From contig NZ_CP089214.1 of the NCBI RefSeq assembly GCF_021183625.1, forward strand, positions 1,550,001-1,614,000: DNA of 64,000 bases, read 5' to 3'. The position numbers and the translations under genes were made by a program. This DNA comes from Nocardia asteroides (GTDB taxonomy: Bacteria; Actinomycetota; Actinomycetes; Mycobacteriales; Mycobacteriaceae). Of this stretch, positions 26,499 through 35,277 are shown one piece after another (the stretch's first letter is position 1; each line of letters begins with the position of its first letter). The notes beneath the pieces were generated by a model. It was not told the DNA's origin. It saw only the letters and a list, made by a program, of their open reading frames with translations, and searched no databases.

Positions 26499-26525
26499 TG
26501 TCGATCTCCCCGGCTGCCGTTCGAC
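26499..26525 (+). promoter_or_regulatory. ECF42-type promoter (TGTCGA-N17-CGAC)
   Basis: TGTCGA at 26499-26504 and CGAC at 26522-26525 match the -35 and -10 elements described for ECF42 sigma factors. The promoter lies 48 nt upstream of the DGPF-domain gene start and would make this sigma module self-activating. Confidence 0.65.
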
Positions 26526-26573
26526 GCTGTGGGTGAGAGGGTCGAACCACGATCCCGACAGAGAGGCAGAACC

Positions 26574-26996
26574 GTGAAGTACATGCTGATCATGCGGACC
26601 ACCGACGAGGCGCTCGCCGCATCCGCCGAGGTGGATTTCGAGCAGATCATCGCCGAGATGGGCGCCTTCAACGAGTCCATGATCAAGGCCGGGGTGCTGG
26701 CGGGCGGCGACGGCCTGACCGACGCCGCCGAAGGTCTCGTCGTGGAGTTCACCGGCGCGGAGACGCTGGTCACCGACGGCCCGTACGGCGAGACCAAGGA
26801 GCTGTTCAACGGCTTCTGGATCCTCGACGTCGCCTCCGCCGACGAGGCCGTCGAGTGGGCGCGCAAGGCGCCGCTCGGCAAGGGCAACAAGCTCGAGGTG
26901 CGCCGGATCGCGGGCGTCGAGGACTTCCCGGCCGACAACGAGTGGATCGAGAAGGAGAAGGTCTGGCGGGCAGAGGCCGAGGCCAAGAACTCCTGA
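26574..26996 (+). CDS. YCII/DGPF-domain protein
   Basis: This 140-residue protein begins VKYMLIMRTTDEA and contains the signature DGPYGETKELFNGFWILDVAS (residues about 65-85), which names the DGPF family. It is a small ferredoxin-like fold of unknown activity. The GTG start at 26574 has GAGAGGCAGA upstream. It is translationally coupled to the sigma factor gene (TGATG). Genes of this family are routinely encoded next to ECF42 sigma factors and are their main targets. Confidence 0.92.
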   Translation: MKYMLIMRTTDEALAASAEVDFEQIIAEMGAFNESMIKAGVLAGGDGLTDAAEGLVVEFTGAETLVTDGPYGETKELFNGFWILDVASADEAVEWARKAPLGKGNKLEVRRIAGVEDFPADNEWIEKEKVWRAEAEAKNS

Positions 26997-28252
26997 TGAC
27001 CGGAGCACTCGAGGGCCGGGTCGCCGCGGTGTGGCGGATGGAATCCGCGCGCATCGTGGCGGCCCTGGCCCGCTCGCTCGGTGACTTCGGCATCGCCGAG
27101 GACGCCGCCCAGGAGGCGCTCGCCGACGCGCTCGTCCAGTGGCCGGAGCGCGGCGTGCCGGACAACCCCGGCGCCTGGCTCACCACCGTCGCCCGGCGCA
27201 GAGCGATCGACGTGCTGCGCCGCGCCGACCGGCACGACGACCGGCTCACCGTGCTCGGCGCCGAGCTGCGCGAGGGCGAGCCGGACGAGGAGCACTGGAC
27301 CGGCCCTCCGTGGGATCCGGACCGGATCGACGACGACATCCTCGGGCTGATCTTCATCTCCTGCCACCCGGTGCTGGCCGCGCAGGCGCAGGTGGCGCTG
27401 ACGCTGCGCGTGGTCGGCGGCCTCACCGGCGAGGAGATCGCCCGCGCGTGCCTGATCTCCACCCCCGCCGTGCAGCAGCGCATCGTGCGCGCCAAGAAGA
27501 CCCTGGCCGCGGCGAAGGTCCCCTTCGAGCTGCCGCCGCGCAGCGAGTTCGGCCGGCGCCTGACCGGCGTCCTCGCCGTCCTCTACCTCATGTTCAACGA
27601 GGGCTACGCCGCGAGCCGCGGCACCGACTGGATGCGCCCCGAACTGAGCCGCGAGGCGCTACGCCTGGCCCGGGTGCTGGCCGAGCTGGTCCCCGACGAG
27701 CCGGAGACACACGGCCTGGTCGCCCTCATGGAGCTGACCGCGGCCCGCTTCCCGGCCCGCCTCGACCGCAACGGCGACCCCGTCCTGCTCGCCGACCAGG
27801 ACCGCGGCCGCTGGGAGCGCGACCGGATCACCCGCGGCCGAGCCGCGCTCGCCAGGGGCGACGCCCTCCGCCACGGCCGTGGCCCGTACGCGCTGCAGGC
27901 GGGTATCGCCGAGTGCCACGCCGTCGCCGCATCGGTGGAGGACACCGACTGGGAGCGCATAGTCCTGCTCTACGAGGCGCTCGGCCGCATCGCCCCGAAC
28001 CCGGTCGTCGAACTCAACCGCGCCGCCGCCGTCGCCATGGCCACCGGCCCCACCGCGGCGCTGCGCATCCTGGACGCCCTCGACGCGGGCGGCAAGCTCG
28101 ACCGCTACCACCTCCTCCCTGCCACCCGCGGTGAGCTGCTGGCCCGGCTGGGCCGCTCGACCGAGGCACGGGCCGCCCTGGAATCGGCCGCCGCCATGAC
28201 CGGCAACGCCCGCGAACGCGAGGTACTGCTGCGCCGCGCCTCGGAAGTGTGA
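26996..28252 (+). CDS. ECF42-group RNA polymerase sigma factor with C-terminal extension
   Basis: This 418-residue protein has sigma region 2 (residues about 10-75, with FGIAEDAAQEALADALVQWP and NPGAWLTTVARRRAIDVLRR) and region 4 (about 120-170, LTGEEIARACLISTPAVQQRIVRAKKTL). A 240-residue C-terminal extension of TPR-like helices (LYLMFNEGYAAS..., LNRAAAVAMATGPTAALRILDAL) is diagnostic of the ECF42 group, where it is needed for activity. No anti-sigma factor is present. It is coupled to the DGPF gene. This pair sits between sufR and mptB, which are direct divergent neighbours in mycobacteria, so it looks inserted. Confidence 0.93.
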   Translation: MTGALEGRVAAVWRMESARIVAALARSLGDFGIAEDAAQEALADALVQWPERGVPDNPGAWLTTVARRRAIDVLRRADRHDDRLTVLGAELREGEPDEEHWTGPPWDPDRIDDDILGLIFISCHPVLAAQAQVALTLRVVGGLTGEEIARACLISTPAVQQRIVRAKKTLAAAKVPFELPPRSEFGRRLTGVLAVLYLMFNEGYAASRGTDWMRPELSREALRLARVLAELVPDEPETHGLVALMELTAARFPARLDRNGDPVLLADQDRGRWERDRITRGRAALARGDALRHGRGPYALQAGIAECHAVAASVEDTDWERIVLLYEALGRIAPNPVVELNRAAAVAMATGPTAALRILDALDAGGKLDRYHLLPATRGELLARLGRSTEARAALESAAAMTGNAREREVLLRRASEV

Positions 28253-28339
28253 CCCGCGCACCCGAATCGACCCGACGCGAAGCCGAAGCCGTTGAAAAAT
28301 CATCCCGAGCACGCCGCCGGAACGCGCCGATCCGCCGAC

Positions 28340-28345
28340 TAGGCT
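28340..28345 (+). promoter_or_regulatory. -10 box of leaderless mptB
   Basis: TAGGCT ends 7 nt before the mptB GTG (28353), placing the transcription start at or within a base of the start codon. Confidence 0.6.
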
Positions 28346-28352
28346 GACCGCC

Positions 28353-30029
28353 GTGGCGGTACTAACGGGCGCGCGGCGTCGGATTGTGGCATTCGGACGC
28401 CGGGCGCTCGGGCTCGACGTGCCCGCCGATCACACCATCGCGGTGCTGCACACCGATGAGAAGGAAGTCCCCGGGCTCGACCGCACAGAGCTACGCCAGC
28501 TCGACCGCATCCGCCTGCTCGGCGCCACCGGCACCGTGCTCATGGCGATCGCCGCGCTCGGCATCGGCGCCCAGCCGGTCCACCAGAACCCCGTCTCCGG
28601 GGTCCGGGTACTCGGCATCTTCGCCCGCGCGCACACCGGCTCGCTCGCCATGTGCATGGTCGGCTCGGCCATCGTGGTCCTGGCCTGGCTGCTGCTCGGC
28701 CGCTTCGCCATCGGCAGCCTCGGCGGCTCACCGCGACACCGCGTCTCCCGCTCGCAGCTGGACCGCACGCTGCTGCTCTGGATCCTGCCGCTGAGCGTGG
28801 CCCCGCCGCTGTTCAGCAACGACGTCTACTCCTACCTCGCGCAGAGCGAGATCGCCGGGCGCGGGATCGACCCGTACTCGGAGGGACCGGTCGCCGGGCT
28901 CGGCATCGACAACGTGCTCACCAACAACGTCCCGACCATCTGGCGCGACACCCCGGCGCCGTACGGTCCGCTCTTCCTCTGGGTCGGGCGCGGCATCGCC
29001 GAGCTGACCGGGGAGAACATCATCGCCGGGGTGTGGGCGCACCGCGCGCTGGCACTGGCCGGGGTGGCGCTCATCGTGTGGGCGCTGCCGCGGCTCTCGG
29101 TGCGCTGCGGGGTGGCGCCGGTGAGCGCGCTCTGGCTCGGCGCCTGCAACCCGCTGGTCCTGTTCCACCTGGTCGGTGGGGTGCACAACGACGCGCTGAT
29201 GCTCGGGCTGATGCTGGCCGGGATGGAGTTCTGCCTGCGCGCCATCGAGGACTCGCCGATCTTCGACGCCCGCACCTATGCCCTGCTGACCGGCGGGGTG
29301 GTGACGATCACGCTCTCCTCCACCATCAAGTTCACCTCGATCATCGCGCTCGGCTTCGTCGGCATGGCGCTGGCCAGGCGCTGGGGCCCGGGGCCGTGGT
29401 CGGTGCTGCGGGCCGCGCTGCTGCTCGCCCTGGTCGCGGGGGTGACGACGGTGGCGATCAGCGCCGTGAGCGGGCTCGGCTTCGGCTGGCTCTACACCCT
29501 GAACACGGCGAGCGCGGTGCGCAGCTGGATGTCGCTGCCGACCGCGCTCGGCGTGATCACCGGGTTCGGCGGCGTGCTGCTCGGGCTCGGCGACCACACC
29601 ACCGCGCTGCTCAGCATCACCAGGCCGATCGCCGCGCTCGGCGCCGCCTTCATCGCGCTGCGCATGCTGGTGGCGACCAATACCGGGCGGCTGCACCCGG
29701 TCGGCGCGCTCGGTGTCGCGCTCGGCGCCATCGTGCTGCTCTTCCCGGTGGTGCAGCCCTGGTACCTGCTCTGGGCCATCGTGCCGCTGGCAGCCTGGGC
29801 CACCCGGGCCGCCTTCCGCGGCCCGGCGGTGGTGGTTCCGGCGATCGTGAGCGTGATCGCCATGCCGCGCGGCGCGGAGTTCGAGGTGTTCCAGATCGTG
29901 GGCGCGGCCGTCGCCGGGGTGATCGTCGTCGTGCTGTTCGTGGTGCTCACCAAAAACCAGCTGCCCTGGCGCCGGACGGGGGTGTCGGCTCCGTCACAGC
30001 CGGCGGATGCCTACGGTGTGACATCGTGA
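28353..30029 (+). CDS. mptB: Alpha-(1->6)-mannosyltransferase MptB-like, GT-C membrane enzyme
   Basis: This 558-residue polytopic protein has about 13 hydrophobic helices. After a cytoplasmic N-terminus of about 60 residues, the first extracytoplasmic loop carries the GT-C acidic motif LFSNDVYSYLAQSEI (Asp near 153), required for polyprenyl-phosphate-mannose use. Family members build the alpha-1,6-mannan core of lipomannan/lipoarabinomannan. Context supports the call: in mycobacteria Rv1459c (MptB) is adjacent to the same ABC genes and to sufR. The GTG start has a TAGGCT 7 nt upstream (leaderless). The following ABC ATPase gene overlaps its stop (GTGA). Confidence 0.87.
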   Translation: MAVLTGARRRIVAFGRRALGLDVPADHTIAVLHTDEKEVPGLDRTELRQLDRIRLLGATGTVLMAIAALGIGAQPVHQNPVSGVRVLGIFARAHTGSLAMCMVGSAIVVLAWLLLGRFAIGSLGGSPRHRVSRSQLDRTLLLWILPLSVAPPLFSNDVYSYLAQSEIAGRGIDPYSEGPVAGLGIDNVLTNNVPTIWRDTPAPYGPLFLWVGRGIAELTGENIIAGVWAHRALALAGVALIVWALPRLSVRCGVAPVSALWLGACNPLVLFHLVGGVHNDALMLGLMLAGMEFCLRAIEDSPIFDARTYALLTGGVVTITLSSTIKFTSIIALGFVGMALARRWGPGPWSVLRAALLLALVAGVTTVAISAVSGLGFGWLYTLNTASAVRSWMSLPTALGVITGFGGVLLGLGDHTTALLSITRPIAALGAAFIALRMLVATNTGRLHPVGALGVALGAIVLLFPVVQPWYLLWAIVPLAAWATRAAFRGPAVVVPAIVSVIAMPRGAEFEVFQIVGAAVAGVIVVVLFVVLTKNQLPWRRTGVSAPSQPADAYGVTS

Positions 30030-30958
30030 CCGCTGCCTCCGATCTCGCGCTCCGCGTCGACGGCGTCGTCAAGCGCTACGGCGAGACCGTCGCGGTCGAC
30101 GGGCTGACCTTCGACGTGCGGCGGGCGGAGGTGCTGGCGCTGCTCGGGCCGAACGGCGCGGGCAAGACCAGCACGGTGGAGATCTGCGAGGGCTTCCTGC
30201 GCCCGGACGCGGGCAGCGTGCGGGTGCTCGGCCTGGACCCGATCGCCGACTCCGAGGCGCTGCGGCCGCGGATCGGCGTCATGCTGCAGGGCGGCGGCGC
30301 CTACCCGGGTTCCAGGGCGGGCGAGATGCTGGAGCTGATCGCCGCCTACTCGGCGAACCCGCTCGACCCGGAGTGGCTGCTCGGCACGCTCGGGCTGCGC
30401 GAGCACCGCCGCACCCCCTACCGCAGGCTCTCCGGCGGGCAGCAGCAGCGGCTGGCGCTGGCCTGCGCGCTGGTCGGGCGGCCGGAGCTGGTCTTCCTGG
30501 ACGAACCGACCGCGGGGCTGGACGCCCAGGCCAGGCTGATCGTCTGGGAGCTGGTGGCCGCGCTGCGCCGGGACGGCGTGACCGTCGTGCTCACCACGCA
30601 CCTGATGGACGAGGCCGAGCAGCTGGCCGATCGGCTGGTCATCATCGACCGCGGCCGGATCGTCGCGCAGGGCACGCCCGCCGAGGTCACCGCGCACGGC
30701 GCCGCGGGCCAGCTGCGCTTCGCCGCGCCCCCGAAGCTCGACCTCGAGCTGCTGGCCAGGGCGCTGCCGGAGGGCTTCGCGCCGCGCGAGACCGCGCCCG
30801 GCGCCTACCTCATCGAAGGCGAGATCGACCCGCAGGTGCTTGCCACCGTGACGGCCTGGTGCGCGCGGCAGAACGTGCTCGCCACCGATATCCGGATCGA
30901 CCAGCGCCGCCTCGAGGACGTCTTCCTCGAACTCACCGGACGGGAGCTGCGCGGATGA
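30026..30958 (+). CDS. ABC transporter ATP-binding protein
   Basis: This 310-residue ABC-2-type ATPase has Walker A GPNGAGKTST (41-50), Q-loop GVMLQGGGAYPG, signature RLSGGQQQRLALACAL, Walker B ELVFLDEPTAGLD and switch TTHLMDEAEQLADR. The 80-residue C-terminal extension is typical of drug- or lipid-exporter ATPases. The GTG start overlaps mptB (GTGA), and the permease gene starts inside its stop (ATGA). Equivalent mycobacterial genes (Rv1458c/Rv1457c) are annotated as antibiotic transport; linkage with mptB suggests envelope glycolipid export, unproven. Confidence 0.92.
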   Translation: MTAASDLALRVDGVVKRYGETVAVDGLTFDVRRAEVLALLGPNGAGKTSTVEICEGFLRPDAGSVRVLGLDPIADSEALRPRIGVMLQGGGAYPGSRAGEMLELIAAYSANPLDPEWLLGTLGLREHRRTPYRRLSGGQQQRLALACALVGRPELVFLDEPTAGLDAQARLIVWELVAALRRDGVTVVLTTHLMDEAEQLADRLVIIDRGRIVAQGTPAEVTAHGAAGQLRFAAPPKLDLELLARALPEGFAPRETAPGAYLIEGEIDPQVLATVTAWCARQNVLATDIRIDQRRLEDVFLELTGRELRG

Positions 30959-31740
30959 GCGCCGACTCGGAGAACCGGTTCGCGCCGGGCACCTTCGCCC
31001 CCGGCCCGCGCCCGGCGGGCCGGGCCGCCATGCTCGCCGCGCAGACCCGGCTGGAGCTGGTGCTGCTGCTGCGCAACGGCGAGCAGCTGCTGCTCACCAT
31101 GTTCATCCCGATCACCCTGCTGGTCGGGCTCACGCTGCTGCCCTTCGGCGACCTCGGCACCGAGCGGGTGGACACCATCGTGCCCGCCGTGATGATGGTC
31201 GCGGTGATGTCGACCGCGTTCACCGGGCAGGCCATCGCGGTCGGCTTCGACCGGCGCTACGGCGCGCTCAAGCGGCTCGGCGCGACGGCGCTGCCGCGCT
31301 GGGGCATCATCGCGGGCAAGAGCGGCGCGGTGGTGCTCGTGGTGATCGTGCAGGCGCTGCTGCTCGGTGCGATCGGGCTGGCGCTCGGCTGGCGGCCGGA
31401 GCCGGGCGGGCTGCTGCTCGGTGCCGTGGTGATCGCGCTCGGCACCGCCACCTTCGCCGCGCTCGGGCTGCTGCTCGGCGGCACGCTGCGCGCGGAGATC
31501 GTGCTGGCGCTGGCCAATATCCTCTGGTTCGTCATGCTCGGCATCGCCAGCGTGCACTTCGCCGCCGGATCGGTGCCGGATGCCGTGCACACCCTGGTCC
31601 GGCTGGTGCCCTCCGGTGCGCTCGCGGTGGCGCTGGAGGAGGCCATGCGCGGGGCGGTGGATTGGCTCGGGCTGGTCGTGCTCGCGGTGTGGGGGCTGGT
31701 CGGCGGGGTGGCCGCGGTGCGCTGGTTCCGGTTCCAGTAG
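30955..31740 (+). CDS. ABC-2 type transporter permease
   Basis: This 261-residue membrane protein has a cytoplasmic N-terminus of about 45 residues and six hydrophobic segments in the ABC-2 layout. The GFDRRYGALKRLGATALPRW loop (coupling helix region, residues about 97-116) sits between helices 2 and 3, a standard feature of DrrB-like permeases. It overlaps the ATPase gene by 4 bp, giving a complete two-gene exporter that would dimerise. Substrate is unknown. Confidence 0.9.
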   Translation: MSADSENRFAPGTFAPGPRPAGRAAMLAAQTRLELVLLLRNGEQLLLTMFIPITLLVGLTLLPFGDLGTERVDTIVPAVMMVAVMSTAFTGQAIAVGFDRRYGALKRLGATALPRWGIIAGKSGAVVLVVIVQALLLGAIGLALGWRPEPGGLLLGAVVIALGTATFAALGLLLGGTLRAEIVLALANILWFVMLGIASVHFAAGSVPDAVHTLVRLVPSGALAVALEEAMRGAVDWLGLVVLAVWGLVGGVAAVRWFRFQ

Positions 31741-31769
31741 CCCTCAACGACGCGGTGTAGTACGCGCGC

Positions 31770-31775
31770 TACCAT
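31770..31775 (+). promoter_or_regulatory. -10 box of leaderless ctaA
   Basis: TACCAT ends 6 nt before the ctaA GTG at 31782; the spacing implies transcription starting at the start codon. Confidence 0.6.
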
Positions 31776-31781
31776 CGTCGC

Positions 31782-32750
31782 GTGGTGTACCGCGCCTTCC
31801 TGCGAATCGTCGACCGGCTCCCGCTCCCCTCGCTGCGCGCGCAGCGGCTGATCGCGTTCGCGGTGATCCTCACCCAGGCCGGGATCTCGGTGACCGGGGC
31901 GGTGGTCCGGGTCACCGCCTCCGGGCTCGGCTGCCCGACCTGGCCGCAGTGCTTCCCCGGCAGCTTCACCCCGGTCGGGGTCTCCGAGGTGCCGGTGGTG
32001 CACCAGGCGGTGGAGTTCGGCAACCGGCTGCTCACCTTCGCGGTGACGCTGTGCGCGGCGCTGGTCGTGCTCGCGGTGGTCAGGGCGCGGCGCAGGCGTT
32101 CGGTGCTGGTGTACGCCTGGCTGATGCCGGGCGGCACCGTGCTGCAGGCGATCATCGGCGGAATCACCGTGCGCACCGGGCTGCTCTGGTGGACCGTCGC
32201 CGTGCACCTGCTGGTCTCCATGGTGATGGTGTGGCTCGCCACGGTGCTGTACGCCGAGATCGGCGAGCCGGACGACGGGGTCCGGGTGGCGCAGGCGCCG
32301 CGACCGCTGCGCCTGCTGACCATCCTGAGCGGGGTCGCGCTGGCCGGGGTGCTGATCGCGGGCACGCTGGTGACCGGGGCCGGGCCGCACGCGGGCGACA
32401 AGAGCATCGAGCGGCCGGTGGAGCGGTTGCAGGTGGAGATCGTGACGCTGGTGCACCTGCACGCGCAGCTGCTCGTCGGGTACCTGGCGCTGCTGGTCGG
32501 GCTCGGCTTCGGGCTGTACGCGGTGGGGATCACCCGCGCGGTGCGGACCCGGCTCTTCGTGCTGATCGGGCTGGTCTGCGCACAGGCGCTGGTCGGGCTG
32601 GTGCAGTACCTCACCGAGGTGCCCGCCGCGCTGGTCGCCGTGCACGTCGGCGGCGCCGCCGCCTGTACCGCCGCGACCGCCGCGCTCTGGGCCGCGCTGC
32701 ACCGCCGCGAGCGGGTCCCGGCGGAGCACCCCGCGCCCGCCGCCGCCTGA
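31782..32750 (+). CDS. ctaA: Heme A synthase (COX15/CtaA)
   Basis: This 322-residue protein has eight predicted TM helices in two four-helix bundles. The four heme-ligating histidines are visible as H74 (VVHQAVEFGNR), H142 (VHLLVSM), H225/227 (LVHLHAQ) and H288 (VAVHVGG). The redox-active cysteine pair of the first extracytoplasmic loop is C51/C57 (GCPTWPQC). It oxidises the C8 methyl of heme O to heme A for the aa3 oxidase. The partner heme O synthase ctaB lies 2.5 kb away on the opposite strand. GTG 31782 (or GTG 31785) is the start. Confidence 0.94.
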   Translation: MVYRAFLRIVDRLPLPSLRAQRLIAFAVILTQAGISVTGAVVRVTASGLGCPTWPQCFPGSFTPVGVSEVPVVHQAVEFGNRLLTFAVTLCAALVVLAVVRARRRRSVLVYAWLMPGGTVLQAIIGGITVRTGLLWWTVAVHLLVSMVMVWLATVLYAEIGEPDDGVRVAQAPRPLRLLTILSGVALAGVLIAGTLVTGAGPHAGDKSIERPVERLQVEIVTLVHLHAQLLVGYLALLVGLGFGLYAVGITRAVRTRLFVLIGLVCAQALVGLVQYLTEVPAALVAVHVGGAAACTAATAALWAALHRRERVPAEHPAPAAA

Positions 32751-32850
32751 CGAGCGGGCTCCCGGCGACCATCGGGCGGCCTCGGCGGCACCGCCGCGAC
32801 CTGCGCGGGGCCGGTCGGCGGCCGAGGGCGGGCAACCACTCGGCGCACCA

Positions 32851-32886
32851 GGGACTTTCGGCCCTGCTTCGGGGTCCCTCGGCCCG
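32851..32886 (+). promoter_or_regulatory. Tandem DosR/DevR-like boxes
   Basis: GGGACTTTCGGCCCT (32851-32865) and GGGTCCCTCGGCCCG (32872-32886) are two copies spaced 21 bp, two helical turns. They match the dormancy-regulon core GGGAC-N4-GKCCC (consensus TTSGGGACTWWAGTCCCSAA) and lie 66 bp before the stress-protein ATG. Confidence 0.68.
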
Positions 32887-32952
32887 ATGACGCCGGGACC
32901 GCGCGCTGCCAAGGTGGAGCGACCGGTTCGCGCGTCCCTGGGGAGGACAACA

Positions 32953-33834
32953 ATGCAGGTGGCTCAGCAGTCGATCGTCGTCGGGATCGACGGCACCGCA
33001 CCGGCGCTCGCGGCGGCCCGCTGGGCCGCGGCGCTGGCGGCCGGGCGCGGGGCGCCGCTGATCCTGGTGAGCGTCATCGCGGTACCCGACACCAGGATCG
33101 TCGCGCCGCGCTGGGCCGACGCCGACCTGCGCGACCTACTCCGCGCCGAGGGCCGCCGCGCGGTGCGGCAGGCCGCCGCCGTCGTGCAGGCCGACCGCCC
33201 CGGCGTCGAGCCCACCCAGCTGGTGCTCGACGGCGACCCGGCGGCCGAACTGCTGGTCGCGGCGGAATCCGCGCGGCTGCTCGTGGTCGCGGCGGGCGGC
33301 GCGAGCCCGCTGCGCACCCTGCTGCTCGGCTCGACCGCGCTGCGGGTGGCGGACAAGGCGCTGTGCCCGGTCGCGGTCTGGCGCGGCGACCCCGACGCCC
33401 CGCTGCCCGGCCGCGGCCCGGTGCTGGCCGGGGTGGACGGCAGCCCCTGCGGCGACATCGCCCTGGAGCACGCCTTCGACCTGGCCTCGCTGCTCGGCAC
33501 CGACCTGGTCGCGCTGCACGCCTGGAACGACCCCGACCTGCTGCGCTGGTCGGCCGCGCCGGAGGACGAGCGGGCGCTCGCCGAGCGCGAGACCGAGCTG
33601 CTCGGCGAGCGGTTGGCCGGCTGGCCGGAGAAGTACCCGGACGTGGCCGTCACCCGCGTGGTCAGGAAGTCGCCCGCGGCCTCCGCGCTGCTCGCCGAGG
33701 CCGAGACGGCGAGCCTGGTCGTCGCCGGAACGCACGGCCGGAATCGCCTGGTGCGCACCATGATCGGCTCCACCAGCCAGAACCTGCTGCACCACGCCCC
33801 CTGCCCGGTCGTGCTGTGCCGCCTGCCCGCCTAG
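32953..33834 (+). CDS. Universal stress protein, tandem UspA domains
   Basis: This 293-residue protein is made of two Usp domains (residues about 7-146 and 157-291). Each begins with the phosphate-loop strand (IVVGIDGT, VLAGVDGS). The second carries the ATP-binding G-2x-G-9x-G(S/T) motif in GTHGRNRLVRTMIGST, and the first a variant (GGASPLRTLLLGST). Two-domain ATP-binding Usps are typical members of the mycobacterial DosR hypoxia regulon, agreeing with the boxes upstream. ATG 32953 has GGGAGG upstream; an in-frame ATG at 32887 lies at the edge of the regulatory boxes and is rejected. Confidence 0.93.
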   Translation: MQVAQQSIVVGIDGTAPALAAARWAAALAAGRGAPLILVSVIAVPDTRIVAPRWADADLRDLLRAEGRRAVRQAAAVVQADRPGVEPTQLVLDGDPAAELLVAAESARLLVVAAGGASPLRTLLLGSTALRVADKALCPVAVWRGDPDAPLPGRGPVLAGVDGSPCGDIALEHAFDLASLLGTDLVALHAWNDPDLLRWSAAPEDERALAERETELLGERLAGWPEKYPDVAVTRVVRKSPAASALLAEAETASLVVAGTHGRNRLVRTMIGSTSQNLLHHAPCPVVLCRLPA

Positions 33835-33836
33835 CC

Positions 33837-33903
33837 GGGCCGCGCGGGCTCAGCCCGTTCGAGGGTCGGCTGGACGCCTGGCCCGGGGCCGCGCGCGCTC
33901 AGC
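33837..33903. repeat. Direct repeat GGGCCGCGCGSGCTCAGC, two copies
   Basis: Copies at 33837-33854 and 33886-33903 are identical in 17 of 18 bases and flank the 64 bp convergent spacer; the second copy covers the stop codon of the minus-strand gene. A minor duplication with no assigned role. Confidence 0.5.
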
Positions 33904-34249
33904 GCTCGTTGCGCGCCTTGGGAAATGTGGTCTGCTTCGCGACCCAGCCCGCCATCTTGGCGTAGTGCCCGCGCCGCGGGGTGGCCGCGGAGCTGAGCTC
34001 GCGGTTCCACTCCTCGCTGGCGGTCAGCCCGTCGACCCGCTCCACCAGGGCCTCGGCGACGGCGCGGCTGCCGACGACCCGGTCGCCGAGCACCCCGTCG
34101 CCGCCGACCAGCGTCACCCGGACCCCCTCGGTCCCCAGCGACTGCAGCACCGCGGTGGCCGAACCCCCGTGCTCGGCGACGAACGCCTGCACCGACTTGA
34201 CGATCTCGCCGGGCACCTTCGCCTCGACCTCGGTCGCTTGCGCACTCAT
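33899..34249 (-). CDS. Conserved hypothetical protein (Rv1455-position)
   Basis: This 116-residue soluble protein has one cytoplasmic alpha/beta-looking domain (VRVTLVGGDGVLGDRVVGSRAVAEALVERVDGL in the middle) and a basic C-terminal tail (HYAKMAGWVAKQTTFPKARNER). I do not recognise a domain. Its place, divergent from qor and near ctaA, equals that of Rv1455 in M. tuberculosis (from memory). The ATG at 34249 is chosen because a TAAGAT -10 box lies exactly 7 nt upstream, overlapping and excluding the ATG at 34258. Confidence 0.7.
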   Translation of the reverse strand: MSAQATEVEAKVPGEIVKSVQAFVAEHGGSATAVLQSLGTEGVRVTLVGGDGVLGDRVVGSRAVAEALVERVDGLTASEEWNRELSSAATPRRGHYAKMAGWVAKQTTFPKARNER

Positions 34250-34256
34250 GGACCGC

Positions 34257-34262
34257 ATCTTA
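34257..34262 (-). promoter_or_regulatory. -10 box of leaderless Rv1455-like gene
   Basis: TAAGAT on the minus strand is 7 nt before ATG 34249, deciding that start over the ATG at 34258. Confidence 0.58.
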
Positions 34263-34311
34263 CCCGCGGGTAGCGCGGTGTCGATCGTCAGCGGGTGTAG
34301 AACTGGAACAC

Positions 34312-35277
34312 ATGCGTGCCATCCAGGTAACCGAGATCGGCGGCCCCGAGGTCCTGCGGAGTGCCGACCTCCCCGACCCGAAGCCGGGCCCAGGCGATCT
34401 GCTGGTGCGGACGGCGGCGATCGGGGTCAACTTCATCGACACCTACATCCGCACCGGCCGCTACCCCGTCGAGCTGCCGTACGTGCCGGGCGCCGAGGGC
34501 ACCGGCGAGGTCGTCGCGGTCGGTGGTGACGTCACCGAGTTCGCCGAGGGCGACATCGTGGCCTGGGCCGACGCGCCCGGCAGCTACGCCGAGCTGACCG
34601 TGGTCCCCGCCGCGAAGGCGATCGGCGTCCCGGCCGGGGTCGATCCGGCGGTGGCGGCATCCGCGCTGCTGCAGGGGATGACGGCGCACTACCTGCTGAA
34701 CTCGGTCTCCGCGCCGAAGGTGGGCGAGACCGTGCTGGTGCACGCCGGTGCGGGCGGCGTCGGGCTGATCCTGACCCAGCTCGCCGCGGCCCGCGGCGTC
34801 CGGGTGATCAGCACCGTCTCCACCGACGAGAAGGAGGCGCTGGCCCGCGAGGCCGGCGCGACCGACGTGCTGCGCTACGGTGCGGACCTGGCCGAGCGGG
34901 TGCGCGGGCTGACCGGCGGCGAGGGCGTGGCCGCGGTGTACGACGGCGTCGGCGCGGACACCTTCGAGGCGAGCCTGGCCGCGCTGCGGATCCGCGGCAC
35001 GCTGGCGCTCTTCGGCGCGGCGAGCGGCCCGGTCCCCCCGTTCGACCTGCAGCGGCTGAACCCGGCCGGCTCGCTCTTCGTCACCCGCCCGACGCTGGCG
35101 CACTACACCCGCGACCGCAACGAGCTGATGTGGCGCGCGGGCGACGTGCTGGAGGCGATCGCCGACGGCTCGCTCGCGGTCCGGGTCGGCGCGAGCTACC
35201 CGCTGGCCGAGGCCGAGCGCGCGCACCGCGACCTGGAGGGCCGCCGGACCACCGGCTCGATCGTGCTGACGCCCTAG
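34312..35277 (+). CDS. qor: NADPH:quinone oxidoreductase (zinc-independent MDR)
   Basis: This 321-residue medium-chain reductase begins [16 protein letters not shown] and has [27 protein letters not shown], a quinone-reductase signature. The Rossmann motif [19 protein letters not shown] is at residues about 144-162. Zinc-binding cysteines are absent, as expected for QOR. It acts as a homodimer reducing quinones with NADPH. The stop shares CTAG with the stop of convergent ctaB. Confidence 0.93.
   Translation: MRAIQVTEIGGPEVLRSADLPDPKPGPGDLLVRTAAIGVNFIDTYIRTGRYPVELPYVPGAEGTGEVVAVGGDVTEFAEGDIVAWADAPGSYAELTVVPAAKAIGVPAGVDPAVAASALLQGMTAHYLLNSVSAPKVGETVLVHAGAGGVGLILTQLAAARGVRVISTVSTDEKEALAREAGATDVLRYGADLAERVRGLTGGEGVAAVYDGVGADTFEASLAALRIRGTLALFGAASGPVPPFDLQRLNPAGSLFVTRPTLAHYTRDRNELMWRAGDVLEAIADGSLAVRVGASYPLAEAERAHRDLEGRRTTGSIVLTP

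Noticed and set aside
32887..32952. ATG at 32887 as universal stress protein start
   Set aside because: It would place the start directly at the edge of the DosR-like boxes and has no ribosome site, whereas ATG 32953 follows GGGAGG and begins the Usp fold.
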